Part shown: one piece after another, positions 1 through 7,819 of the stretch
How the letters are laid out: every line of letters starts with the position of its first letter
How positions within the stretch are numbered: position 1 is the stretch's first letter
Assembly: GCA_964366335.1 (NCBI GenBank)
Contig: CAYITQ010000001.1
Coordinates: forward strand, 1-64,000
Length of the DNA: 64,000 nt
Source of the DNA: JACRNA01 sp964366335
GTDB lineage: Bacteria; Patescibacteriota; Microgenomatia; CAZETR01; Amesbacteraceae
Direction of reading: 5' to 3'
Notes under the pieces: model-generated
The model's input: the letters and a program-made list of their open reading frames with translations, nothing else
Told to the model about the DNA's origin: nothing
The model's database searches: none
Translations under genes and position numbers: made by a program

Positions 1-1019
1 AAAACAAACAAAGATTTTCATTTGTCTTGTGGGGACCACCGGGTGTTGGCAAGACTACAATTGCCCGGATATATGCCAAGGCCTTGGACGCGCCAATGGT
101 AGAGATGTCAGCCGTTTCCGCTGGTAAGGATGAAATGAGAAAAGCAGTCAAGAATCCAGGATCGGTGCTATTTGTAGACGAAATTCACCGCTTTAACAAA
201 GCCCAGCAAGATTTTTTGTTACCGTATGTTGAAAACGGAACAATTACACTAATCGGTGCTACGACCGAGAACCCCAGCTTTGAGATTATTTCACCCCTGC
301 TCTCAAGACTGCGGGTGTTTGTTCTTAATGAATTATCACCTGATGAAATGCGGCAGATAGTCAAAAAAGTAACTTCCAACGACTCGGTTGTCGACTGGCT
401 GGTCAATATGGCCAACGGTGACGCTAGGCAAGCCCTGACTATAATTGACAACACACTTGCTTTATACAAAGCGGTAACGGTAGACAATCTCAAAAACACT
501 CTCCAATCTAAACATCTTCGTTATGACAAAGTGGGCGAGGAACATTTCAATATTATTTCCGCTTTTATCAAAAGCATGCGGGGGAGTAATGTCGATGCAG
601 CGTTATATTATTTGGCCCGCATGGTGGACTCTGGCGAAGATTCGCTGTTTATTGCCAGGCGGATGGTAGTCTTTGCTTCGGAAGACGTGGCATCACCTAC
701 TGCTTTGGTAGTAGCCAACTCAGTCTTTCAAGCCTGCCAATTTATTGGTTACCCAGAATGTCAGGAAAATTTGGCAGCCGGGGTGGTCTATCTTGCGAAA
801 GCTCCCAAAGACCGCTCAGCCTATGATGCCTATATGAAGGCTCTTTCCGATGTCAAACAGTTAGGCAACTTGCCAATTCCTCTCAAACTCAGAAACGCCC
901 CAACAAAATTAATGAAAGATCTAAATTACGGCAAAGATTACACCATGTATAATGATCTGGATTTATTACCAGAAGAATTAAAAGGAAAAAAGTATTATAA
1001 ATCGGTTGTTGACAAATAA
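1..1019 (+). CDS. rarA: RarA/MgsA-type AAA+ ATPase, 5' end outside window
   Basis: Replication-associated recombination protein, an AAA+ clamp-loader-like ATPase acting at stalled forks. The frame is open to the window edge and the visible part starts just before Walker A (GPPGVGKTT), so the N-terminus is missing. Walker B is LFVDEIHRF, followed by the family stretch IGATTENPSFEI and an arginine-finger region SPLLSRLRVF. The C-terminal lid and tetramerisation region is present to the end (LPIPLKLRNAPTKLMKDLNYG). Length and motif order match bacterial RarA. The stop is 24 nt before the downstream antitoxin start. Confidence 0.95.
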   Translation, partial: NKQRFSFVLWGPPGVGKTTIARIYAKALDAPMVEMSAVSAGKDEMRKAVKNPGSVLFVDEIHRFNKAQQDFLLPYVENGTITLIGATTENPSFEIISPLLSRLRVFVLNELSPDEMRQIVKKVTSNDSVVDWLVNMANGDARQALTIIDNTLALYKAVTVDNLKNTLQSKHLRYDKVGEEHFNIISAFIKSMRGSNVDAALYYLARMVDSGEDSLFIARRMVVFASEDVASPTALVVANSVFQACQFIGYPECQENLAAGVVYLAKAPKDRSAYDAYMKALSDVKQLGNLPIPLKLRNAPTKLMKDLNYGKDYTMYNDLDLLPEELKGKKYYKSVVDK

Positions 1020-1043
1020 TAACAAATATTGTTAAATATTGTT
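1009..1043 (+). promoter_or_regulatory. Promoter with tandem decamer operator before RHH antitoxin
   Basis: TTGACA (1009-1014), a 17-nt spacer and TTAAAT (1032-1037), then 6 nt to the ATG at 1044, which predicts a leaderless mRNA. Two perfect tandem copies of AAATATTGTT (1024-1033 and 1034-1043) cover the -10 and start region. RHH antitoxins commonly autorepress through repeated short operators, so this is a likely autoregulatory site. The -35 lies in the last codons of rarA. Confidence 0.6.
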
Positions 1044-1304
1044 ATGGCTACATTAACAATTTCTCTACCAACTCAATTTATCACTCAGATTAACTCCGAG
1101 GTGAAAGCCCAAGGAGCTACCCGCTCTGAGTTTTTTCGTGGATTGCTGCGAAAATATTTTACAAAGCAAATTGAATTTAAGCCTTTTGTCAAAGTCCCGT
1201 TAAATCAAATTGAAAATGGATTAAGAGAAAGCGGAAAATATAATGAAAAGTTTATAAAAAGCGTGATAAAAGGTTTCTCTGAATCCTCTTATTATGCGAG
1301 CTAA
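1044..1304 (+). CDS. Ribbon-helix-helix (CopG-like) antitoxin
   Basis: Small protein of 86 residues. The start ATLTISLPTQFITQINSEV matches an RHH beta-strand, then helix pattern ('TRSEFFRGLLRKY') typical of CopG/RHH DNA-binding antitoxins. I chose the ATG at 1044 rather than the upstream TTG at 1029 because it directly follows the tandem operator and a -10 at the usual 6-nt distance. It overlaps the downstream RelE-like toxin by 11 nt, the classic antitoxin-toxin order. It is expected to neutralise that toxin and repress the operon. Confidence 0.8.
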   Translation: MATLTISLPTQFITQINSEVKAQGATRSEFFRGLLRKYFTKQIEFKPFVKVPLNQIENGLRESGKYNEKFIKSVIKGFSESSYYAS

Positions 1305-1542
1305 TCCTTTACGGAAAAATTTGCAAAAGTATTTAGTTCGACATGGTTTGAGTAGAAAGTTTGAGAAACAACTAAATCATTTTCTTGTCGATTCTACTTA
1401 CCCATCGCTTAATACTGAGAAAATGAAAATAGGGCACATTGATATATATTCATTCAGAATTGACAGAAAATATAGAGTTATCTTTACCTACAATTCAGAT
1501 GAATCGATAGAAATAATTGATATTAATAACCATTATCAGTAA
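1294..1542 (+). CDS. RelE/ParE superfamily toxin
   Basis: 82-residue protein with the RelE-fold C-terminal signature IDIYSFRIDRKYRVIFTY followed by IEIIDINNHYQ, as in YoeB/RelE-like mRNA interferases, which cleave mRNA on the ribosome. The gene overlaps the RHH antitoxin by 11 nt, so the two are probably translationally coupled. The catalytic set of this branch is variable and I cannot confirm nuclease activity. ParE-like gyrase poisoning is the alternative. Confidence 0.75.
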   Translation: MRANPLRKNLQKYLVRHGLSRKFEKQLNHFLVDSTYPSLNTEKMKIGHIDIYSFRIDRKYRVIFTYNSDESIEIIDINNHYQ

Positions 1543-1556
1543 AATAAAGACGAATC

Positions 1557-2285
1557 ATGAATTTAAAAAATAAAATTGCCGTAGTGACTGGGGGGAGTAG
1601 TGGAATCGGTCGAGCAATTTCGGTAGCACTTGCGCAACAAGGGTGCAAAGTTGTCTTTACATACAATTTCAGTGAAGAAGGAGCTAAAGAAACACTTAGA
1701 TTACTCGGAAAGAATGGAAATAAATATAAAGTTGATTTATGTAATGAGAAGGAAATAGAGGGTTTATTTGATTTTGTAAAAAAAGAATTTGGAGAATTGA
1801 ATATTCTGGTTAATAATGCTGGAGCAAATAGACCAAGAGATTTTTTTGATACAGAAGTTTGGCGGGAAATCTTTCAGGTAAATTTATTTGCGACAGTTTA
1901 TTGTGCAGATAAAGCAGTTAAATTGATGAAAAATGGAGGGAAAATTCTTAATATCTCCTCAGTCTACGCAGACGGTAAAGCTTGTTGGAAAGGTCTACCG
2001 GCCTATGGAGCTGCAAAGGCAGCTGTTAGTCACTTTACTCAGACACTAGCAAAGAATTTAGCTCCAAAGATTTTAGTAAACGCAATCGCTCCCGGTTATG
2101 TCAGAACCCCTCTTTGGAAAGATACCAGCGAAGAGGGTTTTAAAGAAAGCGGAAAAGAGCAATTAATAGAGAGAATGATTGAGCCGTTAGAAATTGCTCA
2201 AATGGCTGTTGCTGTCATACAAAATGATGCAATGACTGGGGAAGTAGTTATAATAGATGGAGGAATTAGTTTAAAAACCATTTGA
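1557..2285 (+). CDS. SDR-family NAD(P)-dependent oxidoreductase (FabG-like)
   Basis: 242 residues, the usual length for a classical short-chain dehydrogenase/reductase. The nucleotide-binding motif TGGSSGIG is at 11-18, NNAG at 86-89, catalytic Ser at about 134-135, and the YxxxK pair is Tyr150/Lys154. The C-terminal GEVVIIDGG is the usual FabG-like ending. The substrate cannot be read from sequence; FabG (3-oxoacyl-ACP reductase) is one option, but no other fatty-acid genes are nearby. The following flavin-type gene starts 2 nt after the stop, so the two form an operon. Confidence 0.88.
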   Translation: MNLKNKIAVVTGGSSGIGRAISVALAQQGCKVVFTYNFSEEGAKETLRLLGKNGNKYKVDLCNEKEIEGLFDFVKKEFGELNILVNNAGANRPRDFFDTEVWREIFQVNLFATVYCADKAVKLMKNGGKILNISSVYADGKACWKGLPAYGAAKAAVSHFTQTLAKNLAPKILVNAIAPGYVRTPLWKDTSEEGFKESGKEQLIERMIEPLEIAQMAVAVIQNDAMTGEVVIIDGGISLKTI

Positions 2286-2286
2286 T

Positions 2287-2688
2287 ATGGATCAAAGAGC
2301 AATAGATTTATTAAAAAGAGAAAGAGTTTGTGTGCTGGCGGTGTGCTTGCTGGACGGGAACTGCCATGGAGCAACTATGCATTTTTCGCATCAAGTTGAT
2401 CCTGTAACTATTTATATCCAGACCGAAAGTACCAGTATCAAATGCAAAAAACTTCCGACCAAGGCTTCAGTTGTCGTGGGTTTTAGTGAAGACACCATGC
2501 AAACATTGCAGATGGACGGAGAAGTGCAGTTAGCTTCAAATCTCGAAGATATCTACAAAATCCATTATGCCAAGAACCCTACAGCCGAACAATATAAAAA
2601 TGACCCTACAACAGTATTCTTAGTCTTTGTGCCCACCTGGTGGCGCTATTCTGACTACAAAAACAATATCTTTCTGGAAAATAAATAA
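2287..2688 (+). CDS. Pyridoxamine 5'-phosphate oxidase-like split-barrel protein
   Basis: 133 residues. The pattern (N-terminal helix, 'VCVLAVCLLDGNCHGATMHF', then 'IYIQTESTSIKCKKLPTKASVVVGF' and a C-terminal 'VFVPTWWRYSDY') fits the FMN-binding split-barrel fold of PNPOx-like and general stress proteins. Such proteins bind flavin or heme, and the exact reaction is unknown. It follows the SDR gene by 2 nt with no promoter between, so it is probably co-transcribed with it. Confidence 0.75.
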   Translation: MDQRAIDLLKRERVCVLAVCLLDGNCHGATMHFSHQVDPVTIYIQTESTSIKCKKLPTKASVVVGFSEDTMQTLQMDGEVQLASNLEDIYKIHYAKNPTAEQYKNDPTTVFLVFVPTWWRYSDYKNNIFLENK

Positions 2689-2690
2689 AT

Positions 2691-2736
2691 CTTCTTACTT
2701 CTTATCACATATTATCTCTTATTGTCATTTATTATC
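2691..2736. repeat. Degenerate 10-nt tandem repeat (intergenic)
   Basis: Between the split-barrel gene and fic. Units end in TTATC or TTGTC with a 10-nt period: ACATATTATC, TCTTATTGTC, ATTTATTATC, preceded by partial units. It is of the same style as the 7- and 8-nt repeats found inside genes elsewhere in the window. Confidence 0.55.
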
Positions 2737-2744
2737 ATATTTGA

Positions 2745-2750
2745 TATAAC
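2745..2750 (+). promoter_or_regulatory. -10 element for fic (leaderless)
   Basis: TATAAC lies exactly 6 nt before the ATG at 2757, placing the expected transcription start at or next to the A of the start codon. No ribosome-binding site is visible. Confidence 0.5.
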
Positions 2751-2756
2751 TATATT

Positions 2757-3707
2757 ATGACCATGGATCAGTTCAAATGGACAATTTCACCATCTATCAT
2801 AAATAAAATAGAAGAAGTTGAAGTTTTGAGGAAGGTTTTTGATAAATTACCTCTTCCTACTGCAACAATTAAAATAATCCGTGATAAATCTTTTCTAAAT
2901 AGTGCTGTATCTTCAGCCCAAATCGAAAATATTCCTTCAACTATCCAAGAGCCACGGAAAGAAGGTAAAAATTTAGAAAGAGCATATCAATGGATTTATT
3001 CACAACAAAAACTCAACAGTTTAACGCCAGACATAATCAAAGAATTACACTCAAAGGTCATGAATGGAATTTCCGGCTCTGCAGGGAAATATCGTGTAGA
3101 GGAGTGGGGAGTATTTAACCAAGCTGGAATGGAGGTTATGCATGCTCCCCTACATATATTATTGCCTGATTTAATGCAAGAATACACAGCCTACATAGAC
3201 GGACTTAATGGACATCCTTGTGTAATTGCGGCAGTTGCGCATTTTATTTTTGAAAAAATACACCCCTTTGCTGATGGGAACGGTCGGACCGGACGTCTAA
3301 TCTCGACATATTTATGTAGTAAAATGAATTATGGCTTTAGCGGACTAATTCCGGTTGAGAAATATATAAATGAGCACAGAAGTTGGTATTATTCGGCTTT
3401 GGAACCCAGTAGTAATTGCACAGAGTTTATTGAATTTTTTCTCGAATCGTTGATAGCCCAGGCAAATAAAACACTAGAGGATATAAAAAATCCTGAGGAA
3501 GTGACAAATTCGTCTAATCTCTTGCCCCGTAGACGGGAACTTCTTGAAGTCATAAAAGACCACCCGGAATGCACTTTTGATTTTTTGCACAGGCGTTTTA
3601 TGAGTTTGCCATCACTCTCACTGCACCGAGATATCCAGCATTTGCAAAAGGTTGGTCTGGCAAAGAAGTTGGGATCAACCCGTGGAGTAGTTTACACAGT
3701 TGTTTAA
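2757..3707 (+). CDS. Fic-domain protein with N-terminal inhibitory motif and C-terminal winged helix
   Basis: 316 residues. Fic proteins transfer AMP (or related groups) from nucleotides to target hydroxyls. The catalytic motif HPFADGNGRTGR is at 169-180 and matches HxFx(D/E)GNGRxxR fully. An N-terminal SAQIEN at 53-58 matches the class II inhibitory helix motif (S/T)xxxE(G/N), so the enzyme should be autoinhibited. The C-terminal region (about 250-316) looks like a winged helix ('HDIQHLQKVGLAKKLGSTRG' type). It is a stand-alone gene, convergent with typA; the two stop codons overlap. The target is unknown. Confidence 0.92.
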   Translation: MTMDQFKWTISPSIINKIEEVEVLRKVFDKLPLPTATIKIIRDKSFLNSAVSSAQIENIPSTIQEPRKEGKNLERAYQWIYSQQKLNSLTPDIIKELHSKVMNGISGSAGKYRVEEWGVFNQAGMEVMHAPLHILLPDLMQEYTAYIDGLNGHPCVIAAVAHFIFEKIHPFADGNGRTGRLISTYLCSKMNYGFSGLIPVEKYINEHRSWYYSALEPSSNCTEFIEFFLESLIAQANKTLEDIKNPEEVTNSSNLLPRRRELLEVIKDHPECTFDFLHRRFMSLPSLSLHRDIQHLQKVGLAKKLGSTRGVVYTVV

Positions 3708-5521
3708 CTTTGTTTTCTTGAGGCCTTGGTGCGGTCGAGCTTGGAAAGAAATTTTTTCCGCAGACGTAGATTGTGGGGAGTAATCTCAATCAGCTCATCG
3801 TCCTCAATAAAATCTAGAGCTTGCTCAATACTCATAATAACCGGAGCGGTCAGAGCAATTTTCATATCTTTGTTGGCACTTCTGACATTGGTCTTTGCCT
3901 GCCCCTTGGTGACATTGAGATCCATATCCTGATCACGGGAATTAAGGCCCACAATCATACCTTCATAGACATCCATTCCCGGAGTAATAAACAAAACCCC
4001 TCTATTTTGGGCATTTTCTAATGAATATGCCATCGCCTTGCCTTCATCGTTTGAGACTAAAACCCCATTTCGGAGTTGTTCAAGAGTTGACCCCATTGGT
4101 CTAAATCCTAAAGACATGGTATTAAACAAAACGGTCCCTTTGGAATTTGTCAACAAAATATTCCGTGTTCCCATCATATTTCTTTGGGAAATTTCAAATA
4201 TTAATCTGGTACTACCCCGACCATCGGCTTCCATGTCTAGCATGGTCGCGCGGCGTCTACCCATTTCTGTCGTGACCGCCCCTAAATATTCATCTGGGAC
4301 ATCAATGGTCACTTCTTCAAATGGTTCTTGGTTATCTTTGATAATCACTTCCGGCTTGGAGACTTGGATTTCATAGCCCTCACGACGCATATTTTCCATC
4401 AGTACCGCCAAATGCAGTTCCCCCCGGCCGACCACCGAATAGGCACCACCATCGGCGGGATAAATCCGTAGTCCAAGATTAATTTGTTTTTCCCGGAGTA
4501 ATCTTTCACCCACCTGCCTACTGGTTACAAGCTTACCGTCACGACCAGCCAGAGGTGAAGTATTAGCTCCGATGGTTACCTTGAGTGTCGGTTCTTCGAT
4601 ATTTATCATGGGGAGAGCGTCACCAATATCTGCCTGTGAATTTCCGACAGTCAGACCGATCTGCAAATCTTCGATACCGGCAATTGACACAATATCGCCA
4701 CACGGCGCTTCCAAGACTTCATCCCGTTTTACGCCGATATTCGTAAAAAGTTTTTCTATTTTATAAGTACCATATTTTTGGGTAGGATCGAGAAGTGATA
4801 CCGTCTGCCCGGCTTTGATTTGGCCCTGGCGAATACGGCCGATTCCGATTTTACCCAAGTGAGGATCATAATCTAAGTTGGCAATTTGTAATTTAAGTGG
4901 AGCATCGTCTAAAATTACTGCATTCGGAACCTCCCGTAATATCAGATCAAAAAGAGGGGACAAATCAGGAGATAGGAGACAATCGCCGGGAGTTAGTCCG
5001 GCTTTACCGTCACGGCCTACGGTATAAATTACAGGAAAGCTCAGATGGTCGTCGTGAGTTGCCAATTTGATAAACAGCTCTTCTGTTTCGTGTAGGACTT
5101 CTTCCGGCCTAGCATCCCGTTTGTCTATTTTATTGATAACCAAGATAATTTTTAATCCTAGGCCTAGGGCTTTTTTCAGGACAAATTTAGTTTGAGGCAG
5201 TGGTCCTTCAGCGGCATCGACGACCAAGAGAGCTGCATCAGCCATACCCAGAACCCGCTCTACTTCTCCACCAAAATCCACGTGACCGGGAGTATCGATA
5301 ATATTTATTTTGACATCCTTATAATAGACAGCGGTATTTTTGGCCAATATGGTAATTCCACGTTCGCGTTCCTGGGCGTTACTGTCCATGATGGTAGTTT
5401 GGCTCATCTCAGCCTCATTGTCACGGAAAGTATGGGTCTGCTTGAGCATCCCGTCGACAAGCGTGGTTTTCCCGTGATCCACGTGGGCAATAATGGCTAT
5501 GTTTCTGATATCTGTTGGCAT
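3704..5521 (-). CDS. typA: Ribosome-associated translational GTPase BipA/TypA
   Basis: 605 residues starting MPTDIRNIAIIAHVDHGKTT. G1 is AHVDHGKT (12-19), switch/G2 RERGIT near 53, G3 DTPGH (76-80) and G4 NKID (130-133), followed by EF-G-like domains and the BipA C-terminal domain. TypA binds ribosomes in the EF-G site and helps ribosome assembly and stress adaptation. I chose the ATG at 5521 because the upstream extension is not part of the family. It lies 37 nt after the TrpR-like gene on the same strand. A TAAAAT sits about 11 nt before the start. Confidence 0.96.
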   Translation of the reverse strand: MPTDIRNIAIIAHVDHGKTTLVDGMLKQTHTFRDNEAEMSQTTIMDSNAQERERGITILAKNTAVYYKDVKINIIDTPGHVDFGGEVERVLGMADAALLVVDAAEGPLPQTKFVLKKALGLGLKIILVINKIDKRDARPEEVLHETEELFIKLATHDDHLSFPVIYTVGRDGKAGLTPGDCLLSPDLSPLFDLILREVPNAVILDDAPLKLQIANLDYDPHLGKIGIGRIRQGQIKAGQTVSLLDPTQKYGTYKIEKLFTNIGVKRDEVLEAPCGDIVSIAGIEDLQIGLTVGNSQADIGDALPMINIEEPTLKVTIGANTSPLAGRDGKLVTSRQVGERLLREKQINLGLRIYPADGGAYSVVGRGELHLAVLMENMRREGYEIQVSKPEVIIKDNQEPFEEVTIDVPDEYLGAVTTEMGRRRATMLDMEADGRGSTRLIFEISQRNMMGTRNILLTNSKGTVLFNTMSLGFRPMGSTLEQLRNGVLVSNDEGKAMAYSLENAQNRGVLFITPGMDVYEGMIVGLNSRDQDMDLNVTKGQAKTNVRSANKDMKIALTAPVIMSIEQALDFIEDDELIEITPHNLRLRKKFLSKLDRTKASRKQS

Positions 5522-5558
5522 AAATATAGCGTATTTTACTTCAAATTGATCCAATAGT

Positions 5559-5969
5559 CTAATATACACGTGGACGGCCGGGAATTATTCCGATTGATGC
5601 AGGAATGGCGTATTTGAGAAATTTAGTAAACAGGGGTTTGAGTATTTCCGAAAGTTTGGGGTTTTGAATAATTTTTACGACCGGGTCTCCCCTTTCTTTT
5701 TGCAACCAATAATTTAAGCGCAATCTGGCGACGGTAATTCGAGTCAGGTGTAAAGATTGAGAGATATGAGAATCAGCGATATTCTGTTCGATCATTACAT
5801 ACGCCGCCATTCGTTTGGCAAGCATTATTTTCTCCGATTCCGATAGCAATAACGAAATTAATGACTTCAATTCGATGTTGTTGGTGATTCTGGACAATTC
5901 TGACAAGAATACTTCCAAAACCTTAGCTTCGTTATCAGGATCCAACTTGTATCTAGAGACAGGTGTCAT
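5559..5969 (-). CDS. TrpR/YerC-like DNA-binding regulator
   Basis: 136 residues. The central region (about 45-88, 'LSESEKIMLAKRMAAYVMI' then 'ISQSLHLTRITVARLRLNYW') matches the TrpR superfamily helical core with its helix-turn-helix. No tryptophan genes are in the window, so the ligand and regulon are unknown; YerC-type proteins of unknown function are the closest description. I chose the ATG at 5969 because a perfect inverted repeat ends 4 nt upstream and a longer reading would cross it. It is followed by typA and probably co-transcribed with it. Confidence 0.75.
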   Translation of the reverse strand: MTPVSRYKLDPDNEAKVLEVFLSELSRITNNIELKSLISLLLSESEKIMLAKRMAAYVMIEQNIADSHISQSLHLTRITVARLRLNYWLQKERGDPVVKIIQNPKLSEILKPLFTKFLKYAIPASIGIIPGRPRVY

Positions 5970-5972
5970 ATG

Positions 5973-5998
5973 TGTATATTGTAATAATACAATATACA
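5973..5998 (-). promoter_or_regulatory. 11-bp perfect inverted repeat overlapping promoter of TrpR-like gene
   Basis: Arms TGTATATTGTA (5973-5983) and TACAATATACA (5988-5998) with a 4-nt centre. On the minus strand the downstream arm contains TACAAT, ending 8 nt before the ATG. TATTAT in the centre has TTGATA 18 nt upstream. A repressor bound here would block its own promoter, as TrpR does, so this is a candidate autoregulatory operator. Confidence 0.6.
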
Positions 5999-6157
5999 TT
6001 AATATAATATCAAGAACGAGACTGACTAAGAAATCCTTGAATCAGAGCCAGAAAAGATTCAAATCTATAGGTTATCCAGTCGGCAGGTACCCACCAGCGA
6101 TCATTACATCCCGGATACCAAAATACACTTCGTTGGTTTTCTATTTTGGCTGACATG

Positions 6158-6163
6158 TATAAT
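6158..6163 (+). promoter_or_regulatory. -10 element for ECF sigma gene
   Basis: Perfect TATAAT, with TTGGTT at 6133-6138 (19-nt spacer) as a possible -35. Its 3' end is 9 nt before the ATG at 6173, so the leader would be 0-3 nt. The upstream 6000-6157 stretch, between this gene and the divergent TrpR-like gene, holds nothing else I recognise. Confidence 0.55.
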
Positions 6164-6172
6164 TAGACGGAC

Positions 6173-6664
6173 ATGGAAGATAAAACCCACGTTTCCGAAA
6201 AAGTATTGAGGTTTTTGTTGAAACGCAGTCATAATTCTGAAGTTGCAAGGGAGGTGTTGCAAGAAACATGGGTGGCGGCTCTCAAGTCATACCGGACTTT
6301 TGGGCACAAAAGCACATATTTTACCTGGGTCTGCAAAATTGCTCTCAATAAACTCTCTGATTATTACCGTGATCAAGTCCGCCATGATTCCAAAGTTGTG
6401 GTTCCATCTATCGAAAAACTGAATAGAATTATTGATCCTCAAATCTCAATTGAAGAAAAGCTGGTTTTGAATGAGTTGAAAACTAAAGTAAATAAATGTC
6501 TGGATTTATTGCCGGCTAATTATCGACGGCTTTTACAACTGCGTTATTACGAGGAAGTGTCATTAAAACAAATCTGCATTAAATTACGCCTTTCCCAGCG
6601 TTCTCTAGAAGGTAAACTTTATAGGGCCAAACAAATGTTGACTAGAATTTATGCGCAATCTTAA
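6173..6664 (+). CDS. ECF-type RNA polymerase sigma factor
   Basis: 163 residues with sigma region 2 ('VLQETWVAALKSYRTFGHKS' then 'FTWVCKIALNKLSDYYRD', about 28-68) and region 4 ('CLDLLPANYRRLLQLRYYEE' then 'LSQRSLEGKLYRAKQML', about 105-158). Regions 1 and 3 are absent, as in extracytoplasmic-function sigma factors. No anti-sigma factor is adjacent. Instead the gene overlaps an AlkA-like DNA glycosylase by 14 nt, which suggests coupling to DNA alkylation repair. Confidence 0.85.
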   Translation: MEDKTHVSEKVLRFLLKRSHNSEVAREVLQETWVAALKSYRTFGHKSTYFTWVCKIALNKLSDYYRDQVRHDSKVVVPSIEKLNRIIDPQISIEEKLVLNELKTKVNKCLDLLPANYRRLLQLRYYEEVSLKQICIKLRLSQRSLEGKLYRAKQMLTRIYAQS

Positions 6665-7262
6665 TAAAGCCATTAGTTATCTGAAAAAAGACCCAATTTT
6701 GTCTGAAATTATATTCAAATATGGTGTTTTAAATTACCAACCTACGGATAATTTATTTGATTCTATAGTTTATTCAATCATAGAACAGCAACTGTCAGGA
6801 AAAGCCGCGGATACCATTTACAAACGCTTTCTGAAACTTTTTCCCAAACAAAAGTTTACCCCCGATTTGATATTGGATATTGAAGATTTGACATTACGAA
6901 ATTGTGGAATGAGTTGGGCTAAGGCCAAATCTCTGCATGATTTATCCCAAAAACATCTTGACGGAACTCTTCAATTAAATAAACTAAGTAAAATGACGGA
7001 CGACGAAGTAATTGATCATTTAATCCAAGTCAAAGGGATTGGCCGTTGGACGGCAGAAATGAAACTCATGTTTGCTCTCCAGCGCCCGGATATTTTGCCA
7101 TTGGATGATGTGGGTATACAAAATGCTTTTGTCAAGCATTATGGACTAAACCGCAAACATAAGTCTCTGCAAGCTAAAATGCAAAAAATTGCCTTGCCTT
7201 GGAAGCCCTACCGCACCGTGGCTTGTTGGTATTTGTGGAAAAGTTTAGATAATAAAGAGTAA
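6651..7262 (+). CDS. AlkA-like DNA-3-methyladenine glycosylase (HhH-GPD)
   Basis: 203 residues. The helix-hairpin-helix is 'LIQVKGIGRWTAEMKLMFAL', followed by 'PDILPLDDVGIQNAF', which supplies the conserved catalytic Asp of the AlkA group. The N-terminal 'FDSIVYSIIEQQLSGKAADT' matches the family. It removes alkylated bases in base-excision repair. It starts inside the sigma-factor gene (14-nt overlap). A diverged second copy of its last 11 codons lies 0.5 kb downstream at 7772-7807. Confidence 0.9.
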   Translation: MRNLNKAISYLKKDPILSEIIFKYGVLNYQPTDNLFDSIVYSIIEQQLSGKAADTIYKRFLKLFPKQKFTPDLILDIEDLTLRNCGMSWAKAKSLHDLSQKHLDGTLQLNKLSKMTDDEVIDHLIQVKGIGRWTAEMKLMFALQRPDILPLDDVGIQNAFVKHYGLNRKHKSLQAKMQKIALPWKPYRTVACWYLWKSLDNKE

Positions 7263-7272
7263 AATCATATAC

Positions 7273-7695
7273 ATGCTTGATCATTCTATAATTCAGAAAC
7301 TTCGTTCATTGGATTTGTCAACCAATGACTTTGCTGTATTTGGTAGCGGCCCAATGTATGCGCATGGGTTAAAGGATTTGGGCCATGATTTAGACATCAT
7401 AGCTTGCCGAGAAGCTTGGGAAATGGCCAAAAAACTTGGAAAAATAGAATTAACAGAAATAGGTAAAACCCCGGTGATTACTCTTTTTGGTGGAGAAATT
7501 GAGATTTTTAACGATTGGGATTGGTGTGGTTGGACACCAGAAGAACTTGTAGATACAGCCGAAATAATTGATGGCATAAAGTTTGTAAGTTTGGAAAAAG
7601 TTTTGCAATGGAAAAAAATATTTGGCCGAGCCAAAGATGTAGAACACGTAAAAATTATCGAAGAGTATCTGAAAAACAAAAGTGCAAAAGTTTGA
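7273..7695 (+). CDS. Nucleotidyltransferase-fold protein
   Basis: 140 residues. FGSGPMYAHGLKDLGHDLDI has the GSG (24-26) and DxD (39-41) pattern of the Pol-beta/MNT nucleotidyltransferase fold. The C-terminal 'FVSLEKVLQWKKIFGRAKDV' with 'EHVKIIEEYL' resembles AbiEii-like and related proteins. TAAAAT at 7260-7265 is 7 nt before the ATG, so it probably has its own leaderless transcript. It sits between intact alkA and an alkA tail remnant, which suggests it arrived by recombination. Function unknown; an unpaired toxin-like or RNA-modifying enzyme is possible. Confidence 0.7.
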   Translation: MLDHSIIQKLRSLDLSTNDFAVFGSGPMYAHGLKDLGHDLDIIACREAWEMAKKLGKIELTEIGKTPVITLFGGEIEIFNDWDWCGWTPEELVDTAEIIDGIKFVSLEKVLQWKKIFGRAKDVEHVKIIEEYLKNKSAKV

Positions 7696-7771
7696 TCAAA
7701 ACTAACCTTTTTCAATAGAATTGTTCAATCGAGTATGATAATTACAAACGATTTTACGAAAGTCTCAATAA

Positions 7772-7807
7772 ATGTGGTACCTATGGAAAAGTTTGGATAA
7801 TAAGTAG
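7772..7807 (+). pseudogene. Remnant of an alkA 3' end (last ~11 codons)
   Basis: Reads WYLWKSLDNK then stop, the same peptide as the end of the intact AlkA-like protein (WYLWKSLDNKE). The DNA differs only at synonymous positions (TAT/TAC, TTG/CTA, TTA/TTG, AAA/AAG), so this was once a separately evolving coding copy. There is no similarity upstream of about 7772. The rest of 7696-7819 holds only this and the promoter of the next gene. Confidence 0.65.
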
Positions 7808-7819
7808 TATACTAATAGT

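Noticed and set aside
3726..5557. Several + strand ORFs opposite typA
   Set aside because: They are shadows of a strongly conserved gene with no start signals or family features.
5559..5969. True TrpR controlling tryptophan genes
   Set aside because: No trp genes in the window and the family also contains YerC-type proteins of unknown ligand.
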